From NCBI GenBank assembly GCA_902805985.1, contig CADCUW010000019.1, positions 1 to 8,526 on the forward strand: a stretch of DNA of 8,526 bases, written 5' to 3'. The notes beneath the pieces are model-generated. The model made no database searches. It was not told the DNA's origin and worked only from the letters and a program-made list of their open reading frames with translations. This DNA is from an uncultured Rubrobacteraceae bacterium (GTDB lineage: Bacteria; Actinomycetota; Rubrobacteria; Rubrobacterales; Rubrobacteraceae). Shown here in pieces: positions 1-5,895 of the stretch (the first letter of the stretch is position 1; the number at the start of each line of letters is the position of its first letter). The position numbers were made by a program, and so were the translations under genes.

Positions 1-424
1 AGTCTCGGACTTCGTGGCCGGCGTCTCGGAGATGCTCGTCTTGCAGGCCGCCAAGTCTTCTCCTGACCTGATCCTGGTGGAGGGACAGGGCTCGCTGGCA
101 CACCCGGCCTACTCTGGCGTCACCCTCGGCCTGCTCCACGGCTCCTGCCCTGACTGCCTGATCCTCTGCGTCTCCCCCGACGACACCCCCGGCTACGCCG
201 GCGTCCCCCGCCCGTCCCCGGCCCGCGCCGCCCGCCTCTACGAAGAGGTCGCAGCCCTCGTCAAACCCGCCCCCGTCGTCGCCGTGAGCGCCAACACCAG
301 GGAGCTGACGAACGATGAGGCGCAAGCCTTCGTCGGGAAGATCGCCTACGAGACCGGGCTGCCGACAGCCGACCCGTTCAGAGACTCAGCAGATCCCATC
401 CTGGAGGCGGTGCTGGGGAGCTAG
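1..424 (+). CDS. DUF1611 (DgcN-type) protein, C-terminal part only
   Basis: The reading frame is open to the left edge (codons in frame from base 2), so the 5' part is missing. A GTG at 14 is just an internal codon. About 140 residues remain. The visible part has the stretch VEGQGSLAHPAYSGVTLGLL, followed by a proline-rich PDCLILCVSPDD segment. This matches what I know of the nucleotide-binding C-terminal domain of the DUF1611 family, whose full proteins are about 330-350 residues. Characterised members (DgcN) are D-glutamate N-acetyltransferases in D-amino-acid catabolism, often beside a dipeptide (Ala-Glu) epimerase gene; whether this one has that activity is inference, because the N-terminal half and the neighbour are out of view. 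The gene ends with TAG at 422-424. A perfect palindrome follows 30 bp later but has no T-tract, so termination is uncertain. Confidence 0.82.
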   Translation, partial: VSDFVAGVSEMLVLQAAKSSPDLILVEGQGSLAHPAYSGVTLGLLHGSCPDCLILCVSPDDTPGYAGVPRPSPARAARLYEEVAALVKPAPVVAVSANTRELTNDEAQAFVGKIAYETGLPTADPFRDSADPILEAVLGS

Positions 425-449
425 CCGGCTCTCTTGCAGCCTTCCCCGA

Positions 450-480
450 GCGCGGGCGGGTTTCAAACCCGCCCCTACGG
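450..480. repeat. short perfect palindrome, probable dispersed intergenic repeat
   Basis: The arm GGGCGGGTTT at 454-463 is followed by one C and its exact reverse complement at 465-474, then CCTACGG. A near-identical half of this sequence occurs at 6312-6330. Short palindromes of this style (a GTAGGGGCGGG-type arm read on the minus strand) recur between genes in many bacterial genomes, so I read it as a dispersed repeat. It could also end transcription of the upstream gene, but no T-run follows it. Confidence 0.6.
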
Positions 481-540
481 TGGGGTGGATGGCCGGTGAC
501 CCGCGTGCGGCGGTTTGGCCGGTGCCCACGCCAGCGTCCC

Positions 541-566
541 GCGAAGCCCGAAGGGCGCAGCGTACT
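541..566 (+). repeat. 26-bp repeat, copy 1 (direct)
   Basis: This 26-bp sequence begins GCGAAGCCCGAAGGGCGC. It contains a small hairpin, GCCC-GAA-GGGC. It matches 23 of 26 bases of the reverse complement of 1166-1191 and 20 of 26 bases of 1254-1279. The three copies lie in the two gaps on either side of the HNH gene. Copies 1 and 2 therefore form an inverted pair that brackets that gene. Confidence 0.6.
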
Positions 567-587
567 GGCGCCTTTATTAACGCCGGT

Positions 588-620
588 TTTACACGCCCAA
601 GCATAACCTTATGTTAGAAT
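588..620 (+). promoter_or_regulatory. promoter of the HNH gene (leaderless type)
   Basis: An AT-richer patch stands out here. The -10 candidate TAGAAT lies at 615-620 and is followed by 7 bp and then GTG at 628, which is the TANNNT-N7-start layout typical of leaderless actinobacterial mRNAs. A second -10 reading, TATGTT at 610-615, has TTTACA at 588-593 with a 16-bp spacer. In that reading the transcript would begin at about 622, inside the ATG at 619, which again favours the GTG start. No Shine-Dalgarno sequence is visible. Confidence 0.5.
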
Positions 621-1167
621 GCCGGACGTGGCACGATGCTTGACGCTCAACGCTAGCTACGAGCCCGTGGCCCTTGTGCCGGTCAAGAGGGCCATCGTCC
701 TCGTTGTCTCCGAGAAGGCCGAGATCGTCGAGGCGAACCTGAAGCAGCGGTTCCGTTCTGAGAGGTCCGAGTACCCTTACCCGCTGGTGATTCGCCTCGT
801 CAAGTACGTCGAGATACCTCGCCGTCTGCGCAAGCACGTAACGAACGCGATCCTCTTCGCCCGCGACAACTACCGCTGTCAGTACTGCTCCAAGCACAGG
901 GGCGACCTCGGACGCCGCGACCGCCTCACTCGCGACCACGTGAAGCCGATCTCCAAGGGCGGCCTGAACACCTGGGACAACGTCGTCACCGCCTGCACCA
1001 AGTGCAATGCCCGCAAGGGCAACCGCCTCCCCATGGAGTGCGGCATGTACCCGAAGACCACCCCCAAGGAACCGCGCTACGTCGTTATGGTCTGGTACTC
1101 CCGCGACCTCAACGAGGTCCAGCGCCGCTACGTGGACCAGTTCTACGGAGGCGTTCCGGCCTCCTAG
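619..1167 (+). CDS. HNH endonuclease-type protein
   Basis: A small stand-alone HNH-family protein, expected to bind zinc and DNA and probably to act as a nuclease; its natural substrate is unknown. From the ATG at 619 it is 182 residues. The N-terminal part has LTLNASYEP and VKRAIVLVVSEKAE, typical of the long-form actinobacterial HNH proteins. The HNH core runs from about residue 81 to 140. It has a zinc knuckle at Cys87 and Cys90, the central Asp106-His107 (RDHVKPISKGG), a second CxxC at Cys126 and Cys129, then Asn130 and a KGNR segment. The ATG at 619 has no ribosome site and overlaps the -10. A GTG at 628 gives VARCLTLNASYEP, closer to how this family usually begins and correctly placed for a leaderless start, so 628-1167 is the likelier gene. 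It is a monocistronic unit between repeat copies. It is not part of an obvious restriction system: no methylase is in view. Confidence 0.88.
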   Translation: MPDVARCLTLNASYEPVALVPVKRAIVLVVSEKAEIVEANLKQRFRSERSEYPYPLVIRLVKYVEIPRRLRKHVTNAILFARDNYRCQYCSKHRGDLGRRDRLTRDHVKPISKGGLNTWDNVVTACTKCNARKGNRLPMECGMYPKTTPKEPRYVVMVWYSRDLNEVQRRYVDQFYGGVPAS

Positions 1168-1191
1168 CACGCGGCGCCCTGCGGGCTTCGC
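1166..1191 (-). repeat. 26-bp repeat, copy 2 (inverted), at the HNH stop codon
   Basis: The reverse complement of this stretch matches copy 1 (541-566) at 23 of 26 positions. Differences fall in the triloop (GAA versus GCA) and at two flanking bases. It starts inside the TAG stop codon of the HNH gene (1165-1167). Its GCCC-TGC-GGGC hairpin is followed by TTCGCTTT, so it could serve as a weak terminator for that gene. Confidence 0.6.
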
Positions 1192-1253
1192 TTTCAGCTT
1201 TCGGCTACGGTGATCCGGACCTGGCCGCGCATGGCGCCGCGGTTACGTGTGTG

Positions 1254-1279
1254 GCGGAGGCCGAAGGCTGTAGCGTGCT
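1254..1279 (+). repeat. 26-bp repeat, copy 3 (direct, degenerate)
   Basis: It matches copy 1 at 20 of 26 and the complement of copy 2 at 19 of 26 positions, with the GCCGAAGGC core and the AGCGTGCT end best kept. It lies just upstream of the moxR promoter. Its end forms the palindrome GTAGC-GT-GCTAC at 1270-1281. Confidence 0.4.
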
Positions 1280-1282
1280 ACG

Positions 1283-1312
1283 ACGACCGAAGGGGGAAGT
1301 ACAGGATATAAT
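1283..1312 (+). promoter_or_regulatory. promoter of the moxR-DUF58-transglutaminase operon
   Basis: A perfect TATAAT -10 lies at 1307-1312 in otherwise GC-rich DNA. The best -35 is poor: ACGACC at 1283-1288, keeping only the GAC core, with an 18-bp spacer. Transcription would begin near 1319. That leaves a leader of about 28 nt before the TTG start at 1347, room for the ribosome site. The palindrome GTAGCGTGCTAC (1270-1281) sits directly upstream of the -35 and could be an operator. Confidence 0.6.
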
Positions 1313-1346
1313 CCCATCTCGTCGCAGGATCAGGGACAGGATCTCT

Positions 1347-2291
1347 TTGGACTACAACGGTTTCTCCCAACGGGTCGGACGCATCGTCGATAACGTCGAG
1401 CGCGCGGTCTCTGGTAAGCGCGAGGGCGTATTTATGGCCGTGGTGGCGATGCTTGCCGGGGGGCACGTGCTGATCGAGGACGTGCCCGGGGTGGGGAAGA
1501 CCCTGCTGGCGAAGTCGCTGGCGCGGTCTATCCGGGCGGAGTTCCGCAGGATTCAGTTCACGCCGGACCTCCTGCCGGCCGATGTGACGGGCCTCAACGT
1601 GTACAACCAGGGGGATGGGGACTTCGAGTTCTGGGCCGGGCCCATCTTCGCCAACGTGGTGCTCGCCGATGAGATCAACCGCGCCTCCCCGAAGACCCAG
1701 AGCGCCCTGCTCGAGGCGATGGAGGAGGGTTCCGTGACGGTGGACGGGGTGACGCGGCAACTGCCGCAGCCCTTCGGCGTGGTCGCGACCCAGAACCCCG
1801 TCGAGCACGAGGGGACATACCCCCTGCCGCACGCGGAGCTCGACCGGTTCATGGTCAAGATGCGGATAGGCTACCCCGACGAGGACGCCGAGACGGAGAT
1901 GCTTCGGCTCTCCCGCGACCCCGTCGCAGACCTCTCGCCGGTCGTCGAGGCGGAGGAGTTTGTGGAGATGCGCCGGCTCGTCGAGGAGGTCTACGCCAGC
2001 GAGGCCGTGTTGCGGTACGTGGTCTCCGTGACGTCCGCGACGAGGGAGCACCGTGGGATCAACCTCGGCGCCTCCCCGCGCGCGAGCCGGATGCTCCTCT
2101 CGGCGGCGAGGGCGAGGGCCGCCGCCAACGGCCGCTCCTACTGCGCCCCGGACGACGTCAAGGCGATGGCGCCGGGCGTGCTCGGGCACAGGATCATCCC
2201 GTCCGCCGGCACGGACGAGGGCTCATCCGGGGCCGCCGAGGAGATCGTTCGCGACATCCTCTCCTCCGTGCCGGTGACCGAGGCGGTCTAG
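1347..2291 (+). CDS. MoxR-family AAA+ ATPase
   Basis: A cytoplasmic AAA+ ATPase of the MoxR class, thought to act as a chaperone that matures or activates the products of neighbouring genes. From the TTG at 1347 it has 314 residues, normal for the family. Walker A is VPGVGKT (residues 46-52), Walker B is VVLADE (104-109) followed by INRASPKTQSALLEAME, sensor 1 is in VVATQNP (145-151), LDRF (165-168) follows, and sensor 2 is in GASPRASRML (241-250). The frame is open upstream to 1002, but that part lies across the HNH gene and the repeats and has no MoxR features. TTG is preferred because AGGGACAGG lies 6 bp before it, a TATAAT promoter sits 35 bp upstream, and SLDYNGFSQRV is a normal family N-terminus. 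It is the first gene of the operon; the next gene starts 4 bp after its stop. Confidence 0.93.
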   Translation: MDYNGFSQRVGRIVDNVERAVSGKREGVFMAVVAMLAGGHVLIEDVPGVGKTLLAKSLARSIRAEFRRIQFTPDLLPADVTGLNVYNQGDGDFEFWAGPIFANVVLADEINRASPKTQSALLEAMEEGSVTVDGVTRQLPQPFGVVATQNPVEHEGTYPLPHAELDRFMVKMRIGYPDEDAETEMLRLSRDPVADLSPVVEAEEFVEMRRLVEEVYASEAVLRYVVSVTSATREHRGINLGASPRASRMLLSAARARAAANGRSYCAPDDVKAMAPGVLGHRIIPSAGTDEGSSGAAEEIVRDILSSVPVTEAV

Positions 2292-2295
2292 GGCC

Positions 2296-3576
2296 GTGCT
2301 CCGGCGGACCGCCCGCGATGGGGAGACCCGCCCACGGCTCGCTGTCCGCCCGACCTCGGCCGGCTGGCAGGTGCTCGCGGCGGGCGCTGTGGTCTTCTTC
2401 GTCGCCCGCCTTATCGGCACCACGCAGTTCCACCAGCTCGCCTACGCCCTGCTGGCCCTGCCCATAGCCTCGTTCGTCCTCGGGATGGCCGGGAGCCGGG
2501 GGGTCCGGTACGTGCGCTCGGTGCCGCCGGGGACCCACCTCACGGCCGGGGGGACCAGCGCCGTGGCCCTTGAGCTCACGCGCCCGCGGTTCGGCGCCTC
2601 GAAGGCCGGGGTGGTTGACCGTCTGCCGGAGCCCCGGGCCCTGGCGTTCCCGAGCCCCAAGGTCAACCTCCGGACGGCGCGGCTGGAGGTGCCGCTCTCC
2701 TTCCCGCGGCGCGGGGTCTACGAGCTCGGGCCGGCCGAGATAAGGATCTCCGACCCCATCGGCCTGCTCGGCTTCTCCCGCACCTTCCCGGAGAAGACGG
2801 AGGTGGTCGTCTACCCGAAGACCTATCCCCTCCCAGGCTTCCCCCTGCGGGGCGGGGACATGGAGGCGGGCTCCAGGGGGTCCCGGGGGCAGCGCGGCGA
2901 CGAGTTCGCGAGCCTGCGCGAGTACCGCAGGGGCGACGACCGGCGCCACATCCACTGGAAGAGCGTTGCCCGCACGGGCGAGCTCTTCGTCAAGGAGTTC
3001 TCCCTCGAGGCCCCGCGCCGCCACACGGTCGTTGTGGACCTCAGGCGTGAGGGCATAAGGGTCAATGAAGACGAGGTCGAGGACGCCGTCTCCTCGGCCG
3101 CCTCCGTGCTGCGGCACCTGGCCAAAGAACGCCTGCCCCTGCGCCTCCTGTGCGCTAACGCGGCCGTGGACGCCACGCCCTTCGGCGACGACGCCGCCTA
3201 CCGGCAGGCGATGAGGCTACTGGCCCAGGTCCGGGCCGACGGTGCCAGTTCCCTCTCGGAGGTCGTGCTCGAAGGGCGCGGCGCTCTGGGCGAGGGCTTG
3301 GTCATCGTCTCGCGCACCCGCGATGCGGGCCTTCCGGCGGCCGTCCGCTCCCTGCGGGACGCCGGGCTCTCCGTCATCGTGGTGGCGCTCGCGTCCTACT
3401 CCTACCGTACGCCCCCGGGCACCGGGGGGAACGCGCCCGGGCGCGAGGAGGAGTTCGCCCGGTCGGTGCGGCTGCTGGAGGCCTCCGGGGCTACGGTGCG
3501 CGTGGTCGCGGGACCGGCGGGCGTGGCAGGGCTCTCGGGGGGGCGGGAGGCGGCGCGGATGGGTGGGCACGGGTGA
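2296..3576 (+). CDS. DUF58 membrane-anchored protein
   Basis: A DUF58 family protein of 426 residues, the usual partner of MoxR ATPases. The N-terminus has a hairpin of two membrane segments (about residues 24-41 and 45-66), with the rest expected in the cytoplasm. An RRGVYELGPAEIRISDPIGL segment (139-156) precedes the DUF58 signature: GDEFASLREYRRGDDRRHIH (201-220), then WKSVARTGELFVKEF. The following vWA-like core starts with VVVDLRREG, so the metal-binding DxSxS motif seen in true vWA domains is not present. The GTG start at 2296 lies 4 bp after the moxR stop and has only a weak ribosome site, so it is probably translated by coupling. A later GTG at 2371 would cut into the first membrane segment. 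Its molecular activity is unknown; its place in the operon suggests it links the ATPase to the membrane transglutaminase. Confidence 0.9.
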   Translation: MLRRTARDGETRPRLAVRPTSAGWQVLAAGAVVFFVARLIGTTQFHQLAYALLALPIASFVLGMAGSRGVRYVRSVPPGTHLTAGGTSAVALELTRPRFGASKAGVVDRLPEPRALAFPSPKVNLRTARLEVPLSFPRRGVYELGPAEIRISDPIGLLGFSRTFPEKTEVVVYPKTYPLPGFPLRGGDMEAGSRGSRGQRGDEFASLREYRRGDDRRHIHWKSVARTGELFVKEFSLEAPRRHTVVVDLRREGIRVNEDEVEDAVSSAASVLRHLAKERLPLRLLCANAAVDATPFGDDAAYRQAMRLLAQVRADGASSLSEVVLEGRGALGEGLVIVSRTRDAGLPAAVRSLRDAGLSVIVVALASYSYRTPPGTGGNAPGREEEFARSVRLLEASGATVRVVAGPAGVAGLSGGREAARMGGHG

Positions 3577-5831
3577 GGTACTGGCTCTACGCGGCCGTGC
3601 TCGTGGCGGGGGCCGCCTTCTCGATCCTCTTCACTGGCGAGCTGCATATAGAGCCCGAGACGGGCTTCGGGGACCTCTCGATCGTCTCGATCATCGCGGG
3701 GGAGAGGGCCTTTCTGCCCCTGCTCCTCGCGGCGGCCGTGGGGGCGCTCGTGGGATCGGCGGGACGGTGGCGCTTCGTCCTGATCGTGCCCGTGGGGGCG
3801 CTCTACACTATCCTGGCCGTCTACGGGATGCCGCCCGTCTTCTCCCCTGGCGAGTGGCGGGAGTTCGGGTATAGGATCGGCGACAACGTCATCGACTCTG
3901 CCCTGATCATGTACGCCCAGCCCGCGCCCTACGATCTGGCGCCCGGCGTCTTCGTCATGGTCCTGCCGATGATCGTGGTCCTCGCGGCCTTCGCCACCTC
4001 GGCGACGCTCTACGAGGGGAGCCCCGTGCTCTCGGTGGCCGTGCTCGGCCTGACCATAGGCGTCCTCTCGACCGTCGCCTTCGAGGACGGGGCAGGCCCA
4101 TTCTTCGCCATCTTCCTGGCCTGCGCCGTGGGGCTGTTGCTCTCGGCCGGGTCGGTGGGGAAGGAGGGGCCGGGGCGGGCCGCGATCCTGGCCGGCACGG
4201 CCGTGGTGGCGCTCGCGCTGCTCGTGCCCCGGATGCCCCTCAACGACGCCACCATCAGCCCCGGCGCGATCGACTGGACCCGTATCGGCACCGGCGGCAC
4301 CTCCCGCCTCGACGTGCAGGCCGACGTCGGGGACTACCTGGAGGCGGGCAGGGACGCCGAGCTCTTCAGGGTGGAGAGCGAGGAGCCGCTCCTCTGGCGC
4401 GGGGGGACGCTCGACTCCTTCGACGGCGTCCGCTGGTCGGATACCACGGAACCCGCCGAGGACGACGGGGTGGAGCTCGCGCCCGAAGTGCCCACCCGGA
4501 GGGTGGTGCAGGACGTCGAGGTCCTCAACGCCAGGACCGATGTCCTGTTCGGGGGGTACAAGATCATAAGCACCAACCTCCTTGGCGCCGACCCGAACTC
4601 CGACGCCTCCTATTCTTTGGACGAGCCTTTCGATGAGGGCGACACCTACCAGGTTACCTCCCTGATCCCGCAGCCCACAGAGGGCCAGCTCCAGGCCGCC
4701 GGTACCGCCTACCCGGAGACCGTCAGGAGAAAGTTCTTGCAGCTACCGTCGAGCACGCCGGGGGTCGTCGCAGAGACTGCCAGGAGGATAGAAGGGAACT
4801 ACGACCCAACCACGCCCTACGACGCGGCGCGGGCGGTGGAGCGGTACCTGATCTACGACGGCGGCTTTATCTACAACCTGGACGTGAGCTACCGCCGCGC
4901 CGACAAGGCCGTCGAGGAGTTTCTGGGCGATAGCAAGGAGGGCTTCTGCACCCAGTTCTCGACCTCGATGGCCCTGATCCTGCGCGACATGGACATCCCC
5001 TCGCGCGTCGTCTACGGCGCCACCACCGGCGACGAGGTGAACGACGGCGAGTACGTCGTGACCGGCTCGAACATGCACACCTGGGTCGAGGTCTACTTTC
5101 CCGGCGTCGGCTGGTACCCGTTCAACCCAACCCCCGGCTTCTCGATGCCCTCGGCCATGGAGGCGAACGCCCAGAGGCCAGCCCTCCCGTACCCGACCTC
5201 GCCCCTCGGCCCCGATGAAGGCCGCATAGCCCAGCGGGGCTCGCCGGTGGAGGAGAACCCGACCCCGGAGCAGCGGCAGCAGGAGGCCGCCCGCCAGGCC
5301 GCCGAGGACGCCGCCTCCACCCCGGACGGGGAAAGGCTCCCGGCGTGGCCGGTCTTCGTCGGAGTGCCGGCGTTGCTCCTCGCCCTCGTCCTCCTCTCCA
5401 AGAGGGTACTCGCCTCCCGCGGCAGGCCGGAAGACCTCTACGGCGACCTCACGGGCCGCCTGCGCGACGTCCTGCGTCCCAACACGGCCCCCGTGGCGGA
5501 CTCGCCGGCCCTCACCCCGACCGAGAGGTTGCTGCTCCTCGCCGGCGCCGCCGGCGTGGACGAGGAGCCCGTGCGCCGGTTCGCCCGCGCCTACTCGGAT
5601 CATCTGTACTCCGCGGGCGGGGACGCCGAAGATCTGACCCCTTCTTACCGCCGCGCCCTCGGGGCCTACGGGAAGCTGCCGCTGTGGAAGAGGGTGCTCG
5701 CGGTCTTCAACCCCGGCTCGCTCCTCGCGCGGATCGGTCGCGGCGTCGCCTCGCGGCGGGCGCGGGTTGGCAAGGCGCTGCGGGGCAGGGTCCGCGCGCT
5801 GCTCCGGAGGGTGCCCCGGAGGGGGCGTTGA
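3573..5831 (+). CDS. TgpA-like membrane transglutaminase
   Basis: A 752-residue multi-pass protein with an outside transglutaminase-like domain, related to TgpA/DUF3488 proteins and probably acting on the cell envelope. Seven membrane segments can be seen at about 4-22, 46-63, 68-86, 124-146, 151-169, 174-192 and 203-219, and an eighth at 591-610. Basic loops (64-66, 196-202 and after 610) fit an N-in, C-in layout that puts 220-590 outside. The catalytic region has Cys459 (KEGFCTQFS) and His502 (SNMHTWVEVYFPGVGWYPF), but the third position is Asn518 (FNPTPG) where Asp is usual. A linker rich in Pro, Gln and Ala (about 540-590) precedes the last membrane segment. The inner C-terminal part vaguely resembles DUF4129 and ends in an Arg-rich tail (13 Arg in the last 37 residues). 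The GTG start overlaps the DUF58 stop as GTGA, so translation is coupled. Confidence 0.9.
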   Translation: MRYWLYAAVLVAGAAFSILFTGELHIEPETGFGDLSIVSIIAGERAFLPLLLAAAVGALVGSAGRWRFVLIVPVGALYTILAVYGMPPVFSPGEWREFGYRIGDNVIDSALIMYAQPAPYDLAPGVFVMVLPMIVVLAAFATSATLYEGSPVLSVAVLGLTIGVLSTVAFEDGAGPFFAIFLACAVGLLLSAGSVGKEGPGRAAILAGTAVVALALLVPRMPLNDATISPGAIDWTRIGTGGTSRLDVQADVGDYLEAGRDAELFRVESEEPLLWRGGTLDSFDGVRWSDTTEPAEDDGVELAPEVPTRRVVQDVEVLNARTDVLFGGYKIISTNLLGADPNSDASYSLDEPFDEGDTYQVTSLIPQPTEGQLQAAGTAYPETVRRKFLQLPSSTPGVVAETARRIEGNYDPTTPYDAARAVERYLIYDGGFIYNLDVSYRRADKAVEEFLGDSKEGFCTQFSTSMALILRDMDIPSRVVYGATTGDEVNDGEYVVTGSNMHTWVEVYFPGVGWYPFNPTPGFSMPSAMEANAQRPALPYPTSPLGPDEGRIAQRGSPVEENPTPEQRQQEAARQAAEDAASTPDGERLPAWPVFVGVPALLLALVLLSKRVLASRGRPEDLYGDLTGRLRDVLRPNTAPVADSPALTPTERLLLLAGAAGVDEEPVRRFARAYSDHLYSAGGDAEDLTPSYRRALGAYGKLPLWKRVLAVFNPGSLLARIGRGVASRRARVGKALRGRVRALLRRVPRRGR

Positions 5832-5856
5832 AGTATACGGTGGGGGGTGTAATAAT
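5828..5856 (+). promoter_or_regulatory. promoter of the Fe-S carrier gene
   Basis: TTGAAG at 5828-5833 and AATAAT at 5851-5856 are separated by 17 bp. The -10 is preceded by TGT, an extended -10 pattern. The -35 contains the TGA stop codon of the transglutaminase gene. Transcription would begin near 5863, giving a leader of about 33 nt. No clear terminator separates the two genes, so read-through from the upstream operon is also possible. Confidence 0.6.
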
Positions 5857-5895
5857 TCGGCCACAAACCATCCCCCTACAGCACGGGAGGTGCTG

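Larger units (their letters stand above)
1166..1279. repeat. 114-bp inverted-repeat unit between the HNH and moxR genes
   Basis: The ends are AGCACGC (1166-1172) and its exact complement GCGTGCT (1273-1279). The full 26-bp ends match 19 of 26 as inverted repeats. Inside, CAGCTTTCGGC (1195-1205) can pair with GCCGAAGGCTG (1260-1270), 11 bp including one G-T pair. TGGCCGCG (1222-1229) can also pair with CGCGGTTA (1238-1245), with two G-T pairs. The outer and inner pairings compete for 1260-1270. The unit contains no gene. It could be a small non-autonomous mobile element, a structured 3' region of the HNH transcript, or both. Confidence 0.45.

Noticed and set aside
565..590. Possible terminator CTGGCG ... 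CGCCGG then TTTT
   Set aside because: The stem has only six pairs including a G-T, with a 10-nt loop, 140 bp after the nearest stop codon. It overlaps the promoter area of the HNH gene.
619..1167. HNH gene as part of a restriction or phage-defence system
   Set aside because: No methylase, helicase or other defence gene is in the window; stand-alone HNH proteins of this kind are common in Actinobacteria.
1002..1346. Extension of the moxR frame upstream into the HNH gene
   Set aside because: The frame is open, but the added 115 residues are the shifted reading of the HNH gene and of the repeat unit. A promoter and ribosome site point to TTG 1347.
1278..2189. 303-residue minus-strand frame inside moxR
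   Set aside because: Low-complexity Arg/His/Pro-rich composition typical of the antisense of a GC-rich gene; no domain and no promoter, while the plus strand has all AAA+ motifs.
2194..3117. 307-residue minus-strand frame opposite DUF58
   Set aside because: Antisense shadow of a well-supported gene, rich in Arg, Pro and Gly without a recognisable fold.
5813..5826. Hairpin at the end of the transglutaminase gene (GCCCC ... GGGGC)
   Set aside because: It lies within Arg codons, has a 5-bp stem and is not followed by Ts, so it is explained by coding sequence.
5857..5895. Riboswitch or structured leader before the Fe-S carrier gene
   Set aside because: The predicted leader is only about 33 nt, too short for a known riboswitch, and no hairpin stands out.
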